Below, piece after piece: positions 53,181 to 62,083 of a stretch of DNA of 64,000 bases. The stretch's first letter is position 1. Each line of letters starts with the position of its first letter. A program made the position numbers and the translations under genes. This DNA is from Pseudomonadota bacterium (GTDB lineage: Bacteria > Desulfobacterota > Binatia > Binatales > Binataceae): NCBI GenBank assembly GCA_021325025.1, contig JAJPHZ010000033.1, positions 120,164-184,163 of the forward strand, given 5' to 3'. Below the pieces are notes generated by a model that worked only from the letters and a program-made list of their open reading frames with translations, had not been told where the DNA came from and did no database searches.

Positions 53181-54244
53181 ACCTTGCTCAAGACCCCGCG
53201 CAGGGCGGGAAACTTATTCTCGTCCTGCAGCATCCGCCGCGCCTGCCCAACCGCGGCGGGAAGATAAGCCTTGTAACCGGACTTGCCCGATTGCTCAAGA
53301 AATACAAACAGTCCGATCACCTTAAGCGCATGCTGCAGCACGCACCATCGGTAGCTTTGCGCGAACGCGGCGCGGTCGAGCGTGGCAATGCCCGCGCGTG
53401 AGGCGGCCGTGAAATAATAGTCGCGCAGTTCCGCTTCCAAGTCCGGCACGATGAAGGTGCCGGTATCGCGCGTGGTGAGCAGCACCGCCAGGTCCTGCGC
53501 GGCCGGCGCCATCAGCGCGTCCTGAAAATCGATGACGCGAATTCGCACACCGCCGCCGTGCTCTTGAATGAAAAGATTCTGATAGTGGTAGTCGCGATGG
53601 GACAGCACGCGGGGCAGCGCGCCCAGCGATTGCGCGAGCCGATCCAGCTCGGCGCTTAGCGTCTCGGATTCAGTGCCGGGCGCGATGGCGGGAATTCCAT
53701 ACTCGACGAACCGGTTCATCTCCCAACGGAACAGACGTTGGTCGTAAGCAATCGACCACGCGATACAATCGCGCCGGGAAACCGGGGCCGAATAGGCGTG
53801 CAGCTTGAGCAGTTCATCCAACGCCAGCCGATAAAGCTCCGCCGCGCGCGCGGGCTGCGCTTTGACCGCCGCATACAGCGACAGCTCGCCGACATCCTCG
53901 ACCATCAGCTTGCGCTCGGCGGGTGCGGCGGCGAAGAGCGCGGGGACCGCGATGCCGACGCGCTGCATCAGGCGATGCACGCTGACAAAGGGCGGCTCGG
54001 GCAGCGGCTGTGGCACAAGGTTGAGGGCGCGGGCATACAGGGGCAGATCATCGGGGCCCAGGTCGATCGCGATTACGCTGCGGGGCGCGCCGGCGTTAGC
54101 GCCGGCGATGACGCCGCGCCAGAAGCGGCGCGTGGAGGCGTCGCCCTTAAGCGCCTCAAGGCGCATCAGGCGCGCCCCGGCCCATCGCCGTGCCACCACA
54201 CCCTCGGCCCATATGTGCATCGCGTCTTGCGCGCTGTCCGGCAC
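53177..54244 (-). CDS. amgK: Phosphotransferase, AmgK-like sugar kinase
   Basis: A 355-aa protein of the aminoglycoside/choline kinase fold. The catalytic loop is VLSHRDYHYQNLFIQE and the metal-binding Asp is in RVIDFQDAL. AmgK phosphorylates MurNAc or GlcNAc at C1 before MurU acts, bypassing de novo UDP-MurNAc synthesis. The pair is organised as in Pseudomonas amgK-murU. Confidence 0.87.
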   Translation of the reverse strand: MPDSAQDAMHIWAEGVVARRWAGARLMRLEALKGDASTRRFWRGVIAGANAGAPRSVIAIDLGPDDLPLYARALNLVPQPLPEPPFVSVHRLMQRVGIAVPALFAAAPAERKLMVEDVGELSLYAAVKAQPARAAELYRLALDELLKLHAYSAPVSRRDCIAWSIAYDQRLFRWEMNRFVEYGIPAIAPGTESETLSAELDRLAQSLGALPRVLSHRDYHYQNLFIQEHGGGVRIRVIDFQDALMAPAAQDLAVLLTTRDTGTFIVPDLEAELRDYYFTAASRAGIATLDRAAFAQSYRWCVLQHALKVIGLFVFLEQSGKSGYKAYLPAAVGQARRMLQDENKFPALRGVLSKV

Positions 54245-54389
54245 AGGCGGAATCTTAGCTGTGGCGGCGGCGGCAATCCATGCCGGTCTTCGTAGTTGCC
54301 GGCCCCATTGGAAAAGGCGGGGTTATTCGGTATTGCCTTTCGCGGTGCGGCTTGCGAATTTGGTGTCTGACGATTAAGTCAAAAGACCG

Positions 54390-54755
54390 ATGGCCACTTG
54401 GGTTACAACCTGGTTTCCAATTGTGATTACGCTGGTCGTCGCGGCGCTGGTGGTGGGCGTGATGGTGACCATCAACAGCATTTTGGGTCCCAAACGGCCC
54501 GGCGCGATCAAGTCCGAAGCCTTCGAATGCGGCAATCCGCCCAGCGGCAGCGCCTGGGGGCGGTTTTCGGTACGCTTTTACCAGACCGCCATCCTGTTTT
54601 TGGTCTTCGACGTCGAGGTGATTTTCCTCTATCCCTGGGCGGTGGAGCTGCGCCGGCTGGGAGTGTTCGGGCTGGTCGAGGTGCTGATGTTCGTCGCAAT
54701 CCTGGTCGTGGGCCTGATCTACGCCTGGCAGCGCGGCGCGCTGGACTGGGATTGA
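54390..54755 (+). CDS. nuoA: NADH-quinone oxidoreductase subunit A
   Basis: A 121-aa membrane protein with three helices and the family motifs KSEAFECGNPPSG and RFSVRFYQTAILFLVFDVEVIFLYPWA. It is part of the membrane arm of complex I. Normally nuoB follows, but here nuoC comes next after 29 bases. Confidence 0.95.
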   Translation: MATWVTTWFPIVITLVVAALVVGVMVTINSILGPKRPGAIKSEAFECGNPPSGSAWGRFSVRFYQTAILFLVFDVEVIFLYPWAVELRRLGVFGLVEVLMFVAILVVGLIYAWQRGALDWD

Positions 54756-54784
54756 CTCCCGGCGCCGCGGAATCTTAAACGCAC

Positions 54785-55285
54785 ATGTTGATCGACACAC
54801 TCAAGCAGCGTTTTACAGCCGAGCTGATCGCGGCCGAAAGCAGCCTCGGCGACCAGGTGATCACCGTCAGCCGCGAGGCGGCGCCCGGCGTGTTGCGCGC
54901 CTTGCGCGACGAGCCCGATTTCGACTTCAACGTCCTGATCGACCTGACCGCGGTGGATTGGCTGGGACGCGAACCGCGTTTCGAGGTCGTCTATCAGTTG
55001 AAGTCGCTGGCCCGTAACCATCGGCTGCGCGTCAAGGTGCCGGTGCCGGGCGACGACGCGTGGGTGGCCAGCGCGGTGGAGTTGTGGAACAGCGCCGACT
55101 GGCTGGAGCGCGAATGCTACGACATGTTCGGCATCGACTTCCGCGGCCATCCCGACCTGCGCCGCATCCTGCTGTACGATTCCTTTGTGGGCCATCCGCT
55201 GCGCAAGGATTACCCGGTGGACCGCCGCCAGCCGATTGTCGAGGAAGTCGACCCGGTGGCGACGCCGCGGCCGCCCTCGCGCTGA
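54785..55285 (+). CDS. nuoC: NADH-quinone oxidoreductase subunit C
   Basis: A 166-aa protein of the 30-kDa subunit family: FNVLIDLTAVDWLGREPRFEV, WNSADWLERECYDMFGIDF and the signature GHPDLRRILLYDSFVGHPLRKDYP. It has no NuoD fusion. It sits between nuoA and nuoD. Confidence 0.95.
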   Translation: MLIDTLKQRFTAELIAAESSLGDQVITVSREAAPGVLRALRDEPDFDFNVLIDLTAVDWLGREPRFEVVYQLKSLARNHRLRVKVPVPGDDAWVASAVELWNSADWLERECYDMFGIDFRGHPDLRRILLYDSFVGHPLRKDYPVDRRQPIVEEVDPVATPRPPSR

Positions 55286-55328
55286 GCGCAAAATCATCCG
55301 AGCAGACCTGAGGGAGCACGAACCGCCT

Positions 55329-56543
55329 ATGGCGCTGCCTGCACGATGGGCCAAAAAGATCGAAGCGTCCGATCCCGCCGACGAGATCATGGAACTGCAG
55401 ATGGGGCCCTCGCATCCGGCCTCCCACGGCACCATCAAGTTCAACCTCAAGCTCGACGGCGAGCGCATCATGGACTGCGACGTCGAGATCGGCTACTTGC
55501 ATCGGGCGTTTGAAAAGATGACCGAGCAGGGCACCTGGACGCAGGCCATCCCCTACACCGACCGGCTCAACTACGCCTCGCCGTGCATCAACAACGTCGC
55601 CTTCGCGCTGGCGGTGGAAAAGCTGTGCGGCATCGAGGTGCCCGACCGATGCAAGTACGTACGCACGATCATGAGCGAGGTCTCGCGCATCACCGACCAT
55701 CTGACCTGCCTGGGGATGGCGTCGGGGGAGGTCGGCGCGCAGACCGTGATGTTCTACATGCTGGAGGCGCGCGAGCTGCTCTACGACCTGGTCGAGGCGG
55801 TGACCGGCGCGCGGTTGACGGTGAGCTGGTGCCGGGTGGGCGGCATCACCCGCGACCTGCCCGACGACTTCGGCGAGCGTATCAAGGTGGCGTTTCGCAA
55901 TCTGGACGCGGTGCTGGAGGACTGCGACAAGCTGCTGACGCGCAACCGGGTCTTTATCGACCGGATGAACGGCATCGGCGCGATCTCACGCGAGGACGCA
56001 ATTTCCTACGGACTGACGGGGCCGCTGCTGCGCGCCACCGGCGTCGCCTACGACGTGCGCAAGGCCGATCCCTACCTGGTGTACGACCGGATGGACTTCG
56101 ACGTTCCCACCGGGGAGCAGGGCGACAATTACGATCGCTTCAACGTCCGCTTCCAGGAGATGTACCAGTCCAAGCGCATCATCGAGCAGGCGATGCGCCA
56201 GATTCCGCCCGGCCCCGTGTGCATCGACGACTACCGCTACATCCTGCCGCCCAAGGAGCGCGTGTACAACTCGATCGAAGGCCTGATGAATCATTTCAAG
56301 ATCATCATGGAGGGCATCAAGGTGCCCGCCGGCGAGACCTACCATGCGGTGGAGGGTGCCAACGGCGAGTTGGGCTTTTACGTGGTCAGCGACGGCAGCG
56401 GACGTCCCTACCGGGTGCGGGTGCGCCCGCCGTGCTTTTTCGGCATGGCGGCGCTGAACAAAATGCTGATCGGGCGCATGATCGCCGACATCATCACCAC
56501 CTTCGGCATGATCAACATGATCGGCGGCGAATGCGACCGCTGA
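55329..56543 (+). CDS. nuoD: NADH-quinone oxidoreductase subunit D
   Basis: A 404-aa 49-kDa-type subunit. The quinone-site signature MGPSHPASHGTIKFNLKLDGE and EIGYLHRAFEKMTE are at the N-terminus, with PPCFFGMAALNKMLIGRMIADI and GGECDR at the end. ATG 55329 gives a 20-residue leader before MELQMGP (ATG 55389). No nuoE to nuoN genes follow; the next gene is on the other strand. Confidence 0.95.
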   Translation: MALPARWAKKIEASDPADEIMELQMGPSHPASHGTIKFNLKLDGERIMDCDVEIGYLHRAFEKMTEQGTWTQAIPYTDRLNYASPCINNVAFALAVEKLCGIEVPDRCKYVRTIMSEVSRITDHLTCLGMASGEVGAQTVMFYMLEARELLYDLVEAVTGARLTVSWCRVGGITRDLPDDFGERIKVAFRNLDAVLEDCDKLLTRNRVFIDRMNGIGAISREDAISYGLTGPLLRATGVAYDVRKADPYLVYDRMDFDVPTGEQGDNYDRFNVRFQEMYQSKRIIEQAMRQIPPGPVCIDDYRYILPPKERVYNSIEGLMNHFKIIMEGIKVPAGETYHAVEGANGELGFYVVSDGSGRPYRVRVRPPCFFGMAALNKMLIGRMIADIITTFGMINMIGGECDR

Positions 56544-56616
56544 ACGGCGGCTGACACGGCCGAACGCAGCGACCGCATCGCCCCCGATAGCGGTGGCGCG
56601 CAAGGCCTCCGCCACC

Positions 56617-58224
56617 TCAGGCCGGTGGTTTGGCGAGCAGGCCGGCGACGCCCAGGATCGCGAACACCCAGCCCGCCAGGATGTGCACGCCCAGATACCA
56701 ATGGAGGACCACGCCGCATGGCTCGGGCCTGCGCAAGGAACGGCAGGTGCGATTGGGGTTGGGATACCAGTAGTCTTCCTGATGGAAGTCGGTCAGCGGC
56801 AGAAAGGTATCCAACGAATAGATCAAGGGATTGAACGAGGGATAGGAAGGAGGAAGCGTTCCGCTGCGTAAAAACTGCTCATAGACCTGCTCGCTTGACG
56901 GCAGCACCACGCCCTCGCGGTATCCAAGCGAAAACAGCAGCCATCCCGCCAGCACGAAGAAGGCCGGTACGAACATCACCCGGTAGGCCTTGTAGCCGTG
57001 GCCGGTGACGATGCCGAACAGGCGGTGCGCCACCCGCCCCGGCAGCGACATCCTCTCATGCCGGCGGCGCAGTTCCTCGCGTTCGATCGCCACCCGCATC
57101 GCGTCGCGCTCGCGCCCCTGGCGGCGCAAGGCGCCGGCCAGTTCGGTGTAGGCCTGGGGGGAAAATGGCCGCAGCGCGCGCAGCAGCCGCAGCCGCGCGT
57201 CCAGTTGCGTAAAGCCCGCCGCGATCGAGCTGTAACGGCATCCGTCGAGATGGAAATTTTCCGGTGCGGGCCAACTGGCCTCTTCATCGGCCAGTTGCCC
57301 GAATTGCGCGTCGCTCAGATCAAGCACGGTGTGCGGGCTGTTTTCGATCGCAACCCAGACCAGACGGCCCTCGACCACGGCGCGGCTCAAATCGGCTCCG
57401 GATTTTTCACCGGCAAAGATGCTGCGCTGAAAGCTTAGGTCGGCGCCAATGGTGGCGCGCTGCATCGCGACCATGCCGTTGGTGCGGAACCCGTCTTCGA
57501 AGATGGCGCTGCCGCCGACTTTGATGCCGCCGGCGGCCAAGGCCTGGCGCTCACGGTTGAAGAACGCGCCTCCACTGCATTCCAGATTGTCGCCGATCGC
57601 GGCGCCGCGCAGGTTGATCAGTCCGAACGCCCGAAAGCCGGCGTTGAGCCGCAGGCTGCCCCCGATGTTGGCGTGCTCGGCGTCCAGCGCCGTAGCTTTG
57701 CGATGCAGCAGGCGGGCCGCGCCGCAGTCCACGTTGTCGCTGACCACCGCGCCGGAGATGTCGACGGCGCCCAGCACCCGCAAACCGCGCAGCGAGACGC
57801 CGCCGCGCACCGCCACGCCGTGAGCCGCGATCGGACCGCAGTAGCTGCCCTCCAGCACGATCTGCCGGGTCTCGGCGTGAGTCAGATCGATGCCGTCGCG
57901 GATGATGCAGTGCACGATGGTCAGCGGAAAGCGCAGCGTCACATATGCGAGGTCCAACCTGCCTGCGATTTTGGCCGACGCGATTGCAATCCCGCGCAGG
58001 TCGATGCATCCGGCTGCCCGGGCGTCCACGCACAGCCATCGCAGCAGCTCTGCGCGCACCGTTCGCTCCTCTCCCCATGCCAGGCGCTTGCGGGAAGCGC
58101 TCGGCGCCTTGCCACCAGCGCCGCAGTCCGCGACCTGGCCATGCACCGCCGCCTCGAGCACGACCATTTCGGCGGCGGTCAGCGCCGCGAATCGCGCGGC
58201 GGCGTAACCTTCCAGGTCACCCAT
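56617..58224 (-). CDS. Membrane protein with long beta-helix-like repeat region
   Basis: A 535-aa protein. An N-terminal segment (about 1-65) is followed by about 250 residues of right-handed beta-helix-like repeats with pentapeptide-type spacing (for example CIDLRGIAIASAKIAGRLDLA, GLINLRGAAIGDNLEC, VAMQRATIGADLSFQRSIF). A helical linker follows, then two C-terminal membrane spans (MFVPAFFVLAGWLLFSLGY and WYLGVHILAGWVFAILGVAG) bracketing a Cys-containing loop. Similar proteins are sometimes labelled membrane-associated oxidoreductase without evidence. Function unknown; a scaffold or protective surface role is conceivable. Confidence 0.8.
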   Translation of the reverse strand: MGDLEGYAAARFAALTAAEMVVLEAAVHGQVADCGAGGKAPSASRKRLAWGEERTVRAELLRWLCVDARAAGCIDLRGIAIASAKIAGRLDLAYVTLRFPLTIVHCIIRDGIDLTHAETRQIVLEGSYCGPIAAHGVAVRGGVSLRGLRVLGAVDISGAVVSDNVDCGAARLLHRKATALDAEHANIGGSLRLNAGFRAFGLINLRGAAIGDNLECSGGAFFNRERQALAAGGIKVGGSAIFEDGFRTNGMVAMQRATIGADLSFQRSIFAGEKSGADLSRAVVEGRLVWVAIENSPHTVLDLSDAQFGQLADEEASWPAPENFHLDGCRYSSIAAGFTQLDARLRLLRALRPFSPQAYTELAGALRRQGRERDAMRVAIEREELRRRHERMSLPGRVAHRLFGIVTGHGYKAYRVMFVPAFFVLAGWLLFSLGYREGVVLPSSEQVYEQFLRSGTLPPSYPSFNPLIYSLDTFLPLTDFHQEDYWYPNPNRTCRSLRRPEPCGVVLHWYLGVHILAGWVFAILGVAGLLAKPPA

Positions 58225-58269
58225 CGCGGCGCTCGCGTGTAAAGCCGTTTCTGCGCTTGTGCGGCCGCA

Positions 58270-59292
58270 TCAAAACAGCGTCCGGCCCGCAGCCGGGATC
58301 AGTTGGTCAAGGGTCAGACTCAAAAGGGTGACCACCGCGGCGTGGTCGAATTCAACTGTGCCGTGGTTGAGCGCCAACGAGGTCGCGACGCTGACCTGCC
58401 ATGCGCCGCTCATGTAGGCCACGCCGGGCAGGACGGCCAGGTCCGGAGTAGTGCCGGCGTGGCGGGCGCGAACCACCTGCTCGTAGGTGAATTCGGCAAA
58501 CGGCACCAGGTTGCGCATCGGCTGCGGCATATTCAGACGGCGCACATAGTCGTTGAGGTATTGAAGGGAATAGGAAATATCCCAATCCACCACCGCGTCG
58601 TCGGACAGCGTGCCGCCGGTTCGGAACAGATATTCGGCGTCCCCCTGGAGCGCCAGCGGCCGCAGGTATTTGGCAAAGCCCGTGTCGGGGATGTCGCCGA
58701 AGCCTTTGGCGAACATCAGGATCGGTCCCATGTGCGTATGCGTGTTGCCGCCGGCGGTGGGATTTCCGGCGGGCAGGAACAGATCGCTGCCGATCGCCAG
58801 GCGCATCTCGTGCTCGACCGAGGTCAGGAAAGCATACTTGGTCAGCACTTCCAAATCGGTGAAGCCGCTCAGCACCTGCTCGCGGACGAGCAGGCGCCGC
58901 CGGCGCGAATGCCGCGAGCGGACCCGTCCGCGGCGCTGCGGCGCGATTCCGTCGCATACGAAACCTGGGTCGCACGAGGGGTCGTTCCAGGCGCTGCCGA
59001 CCTGGATGCTAAAGAGCGGGCTTAGCTGCTTCTCCAGCGAAAAGGCCAGCGAATAGGCCTGGCCGTGCGCGTATCGCAGCCAGGCCGGCAGCAGGTCCAG
59101 TTCATTGCTGGGATTGGGATCCTGGACAATCAGCGGTTCGATGAAATTGCGCTTGCCCACCTGGGCGCCGGCACTGGCCGCGGTCAGGAGCATCAGGCAG
59201 CAAAATCCAAAGGCAACCAACGGCTTGCGTCTGGCCGATGGCCTCGCGTGTCGGCCCGGCTGCGGACTCGGCGCCTTTGAACCAGCGAGCAT
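58270..59292 (-). CDS. Putative outer-membrane protein
   Basis: About 340 aa from ATG 59292; the frame is open back to 59397 and no start has a convincing ribosome site. A signal sequence lies near FGFCCLMLLTAASAGAQ. The mature part has alternating short strands (QAYSLAFSLEKQLSPLFSIQ, WDISYSLQYLNDYV, WQVSVATSLALNHGTVEF), which suggests a small beta-barrel, and a basic loop (RGRVRSRHSRRRRLL). No family is recognised. It is followed after 45 bases by the beta-helix protein on the same strand. Confidence 0.65.
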   Translation of the reverse strand: MLAGSKAPSPQPGRHARPSARRKPLVAFGFCCLMLLTAASAGAQVGKRNFIEPLIVQDPNPSNELDLLPAWLRYAHGQAYSLAFSLEKQLSPLFSIQVGSAWNDPSCDPGFVCDGIAPQRRGRVRSRHSRRRRLLVREQVLSGFTDLEVLTKYAFLTSVEHEMRLAIGSDLFLPAGNPTAGGNTHTHMGPILMFAKGFGDIPDTGFAKYLRPLALQGDAEYLFRTGGTLSDDAVVDWDISYSLQYLNDYVRRLNMPQPMRNLVPFAEFTYEQVVRARHAGTTPDLAVLPGVAYMSGAWQVSVATSLALNHGTVEFDHAAVVTLLSLTLDQLIPAAGRTLF

Positions 59293-59397
59293 CAACCCGA
59301 TGGAAATAGCAGGCGCACCCGCGATTGTCATCGGGCCGCGGCGGGAGGGAACGCGCTTCACACCGGCATCGGCCCAAATTGCGCCGGGCCCGGCCAA

Positions 59398-60744
59398 TCA
59401 GGAGGTCAGCGCGGCGGCGTTGCTGACCGGCGCGCGCTTGCCCGAGGGTGGCAGCGGGCGTGAGCCGGGTTTGACCTGGTAGGAATTGACCAGGCCCAGG
59501 CTCCTGGCAATTTCGCGCAGCGCTGGCGCCACCTCCTGGCCGAACAGGCGGATACTGGTCATACGCTGCTCGTGAGTCAGCGGTCCGCCGGGCTGCGAGA
59601 TCGCATACAGGCTCGGCCGCAGCACCTCCAGGGTCTTGCGGCACTTGGCGATGACGGTTTTGGGACAGCCGACCACGATTTGATAATTCTTCTGTGCCTC
59701 CTGGTACGGGGCATACAGCGCCTGGCGCGCCGCTTCGATATCGAGTTCACCCCGCGCCAGGCGCGCGCGGGTGCCGACGGCCGCCTGCCCGCCGCCGCCC
59801 TGCTCAGGATTGGCGCCGATTCCCAGCAGCGTGGTGCGCTCCTGCTGGCGGGCCAGGCGGCGGGTGGCCTCCTTGGAGTTGTAGCCGGGCGGCAGCGTCC
59901 ATTCGGGACGCGCAAAGTTGGCGCCGCCGCCGCCCCACAGATACTGCCGCCCCAACTCCTGCGCTTGCGCGTCGGTCTCCGCCACCAGCACGTTTTGCAG
60001 ATAGCCGAAGTTCTCCGGCCCCGCCTGATAGCCCAACTCCGCCGCCTTGTCGGCGTACATCTCCTGCAACTCGGCGGTCTTGTCCAGACCGCCGCCGAAG
60101 CCGAAGTAGGGGTAGCGATGCTCGGCCGCCCACAGCACCGATTCGGGACTGAGCAGGCCCGGAATCCACACCGGAGGATGCGGCTTTTGATAGGGCAGCG
60201 CCCAGGGATTTACGAAGCGGAAGTGGAAATGCTTGCCCTCGAAGCGAAACGGTCCCGGCTGCGTCCAGCACTTGATCACCAGATCATGGGCCTCGTTGAA
60301 CAGCTCGCGATTGAGCGCCGGGCTGACGTTGTTGAACAGCTGCTCGCTGCCCGCGCCGCGCACCCATCCCGCCACCAGCCGCCCGCGCGAGATCAGGTCG
60401 ATTTCCGCCAGCTCCTCGGCCAGCCGAATCGGGTTGCGCACCACCGGCAGCGGATTGCCCAGCAGTACGATTTTGATTCGGCTGGTAATGCGCGCCAGGA
60501 TCGCCGCTTCCACGTCCATCACCGATCCCATGCAATAGGGCGTGCCGTGATGCTCGTTGAGCATGATGGCGTCAAAGCCCATCTCCTCGGCGTACACCGC
60601 CTCATCCAGGTACATGTGGTAGAGGTCGGAGGCCTTTTGCGCGTCATGAAAGCGGTTGGGCAGACCGAAAAAGCCGCGGTTCCTGATGATCTCGTCTTCC
60701 GGAGCGTGGTAGTAGCTGCGCTCGGTGAAGTACATTAACAGCAT
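59398..60744 (-). CDS. LLM class flavin-dependent oxidoreductase
   Basis: A 448-aa luciferase-like monooxygenase. It begins LLMYFTERSYYHAPEDE and has GFDAIMLNEHHGTPYCMG (the His-His region that faces the flavin), KIVLLGNPLPVVRNPIRLAEELAEID and SRGRLVAGWVRGAGSE. It probably uses FMNH2 or F420 supplied by a reductase. It is divergent from the CoA-transferase gene; a paralogue starts at 63896. Confidence 0.92.
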   Translation of the reverse strand: MLLMYFTERSYYHAPEDEIIRNRGFFGLPNRFHDAQKASDLYHMYLDEAVYAEEMGFDAIMLNEHHGTPYCMGSVMDVEAAILARITSRIKIVLLGNPLPVVRNPIRLAEELAEIDLISRGRLVAGWVRGAGSEQLFNNVSPALNRELFNEAHDLVIKCWTQPGPFRFEGKHFHFRFVNPWALPYQKPHPPVWIPGLLSPESVLWAAEHRYPYFGFGGGLDKTAELQEMYADKAAELGYQAGPENFGYLQNVLVAETDAQAQELGRQYLWGGGGANFARPEWTLPPGYNSKEATRRLARQQERTTLLGIGANPEQGGGGQAAVGTRARLARGELDIEAARQALYAPYQEAQKNYQIVVGCPKTVIAKCRKTLEVLRPSLYAISQPGGPLTHEQRMTSIRLFGQEVAPALREIARSLGLVNSYQVKPGSRPLPPSGKRAPVSNAAALTS

Positions 60745-60841
60745 GCGAATATATTGTTCCGCCGTCTAATAAATGCAAGGATTCGGCGGCGGTCCGGATG
60801 ACGCCCGGAGCAGCGGCCCAAGACGCGACGAGGTCGAAGCC

Positions 60842-62083
60842 ATGAATGAACCGAACCGGGGTGCGCCCCTTTCGGGCGTGCGGGTGGTCGAATTGGCGCA
60901 GTACGTGGCCGGCCCGCTGGCGGGCCGGATGCTGTCGGATTTGGGCGCGGAGGTGATCAAGCTGGAACTGGCGCCGCGCGGCGACCTGGTACGCCACTAC
61001 CCGCCGTTGCGCGGCCGCGCCTCGGTCGGCATCATTGCCTACAATCGCGGCAAGCGCAGCGTGTGCATCGACGTCAAGCGGCCGCAGGGGGCGGAGCTGG
61101 CGGCCGATCTGATCTGCCAGGCCGACATCTTCCTTGAAAACTTCAGTCCCGGCGTGCTGCCCAAATATGGCCTGGACTACGCACGGCTGCGGCGGCGCAA
61201 TCCGCGGCTGATCATGTGTTCGATCACCGGCTACGGGCAGGATGGTCCGTGGGCGCACAAGCCGGCCAACGACGTGATCGCACTGGCCAGCAGCGGCATC
61301 CTGCATCTGATTGGCGACCCCGAGGGCGCGCCGTCGATCCCGGCCCTGACCATGGGCGATTGCAGCGGCGGCCTGCACGGCTTCGGTGCGATTTGCGCGG
61401 CGCTTTACATGCGCGAGAAGACCGGCGTTGGCCAGCACATCGACCTGGCGCTGGACGAATGCCTGGCCCATCTGATCGACAATTTCTACGTGATGTTTCA
61501 GATAACCTCCGGCCAGGTGGTGCCCAAACGCACCGGCTCCCATCATCCGTCGGTCTCGCCGATGGGCACGTTCAAGGCGCGCGACGGTTACGTGACGCTG
61601 GCCTGCATGATCGACCAGTGGCCGCTGTTCACCCGTTTGATCGGGCGCCCCGAGATGGCGTCGGATCCGCGTTTCGACACCATGGAGGCACGCATCAAAA
61701 ATCGCGCCGCCGTCACCCAAGCGGTCGAGGCCTGGCTGCAATCCTTCGAAAGCCGCGCCCAGCCGCTGGCGATCCTCGAAGACAATCACATCCTCAGCGC
61801 GCCCGTGCTCGACGTGCCGCAGGCGATGGAAAAGGCACAGATGCAGGCGCGCGGCATGCTGGAGACGGTGTCGTATCCCGACGCCGACGAAGTCCGGCTG
61901 TGCAGGACGCCGTTTAACTTTTCCCACGCCGAAGTCCGCGTCAGAGGCAATCCGCCGATGTTGGGCGAGCACAATCGCGAAGTTCTGCGTTCGCTGCTGG
62001 GCCTGCCGCAGGATCGCATCGCGGAACTGACGCGTGCCGGAATCCTGGTCGAGGAAGAGCGCGCGCAAGGGAGGGAGCGATGA
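60842..62083 (+). CDS. CaiB/BaiF family CoA transferase
   Basis: A 413-aa class III CoA transferase. The N-terminal LSGVRVVELAQYVAGPLAGRML, SDLGAEVIKLE and the active-site region GYGQDGPWAHKPANDV with D144 as nucleophile are clear. It transfers CoA between acyl-CoA and a free acid, activating a substrate for later CoA-linked steps. ATG 60842 is used; the frame is open upstream to 60773. Its stop overlaps the next start (ATGA). Confidence 0.92.
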   Translation: MNEPNRGAPLSGVRVVELAQYVAGPLAGRMLSDLGAEVIKLELAPRGDLVRHYPPLRGRASVGIIAYNRGKRSVCIDVKRPQGAELAADLICQADIFLENFSPGVLPKYGLDYARLRRRNPRLIMCSITGYGQDGPWAHKPANDVIALASSGILHLIGDPEGAPSIPALTMGDCSGGLHGFGAICAALYMREKTGVGQHIDLALDECLAHLIDNFYVMFQITSGQVVPKRTGSHHPSVSPMGTFKARDGYVTLACMIDQWPLFTRLIGRPEMASDPRFDTMEARIKNRAAVTQAVEAWLQSFESRAQPLAILEDNHILSAPVLDVPQAMEKAQMQARGMLETVSYPDADEVRLCRTPFNFSHAEVRVRGNPPMLGEHNREVLRSLLGLPQDRIAELTRAGILVEEERAQGRER

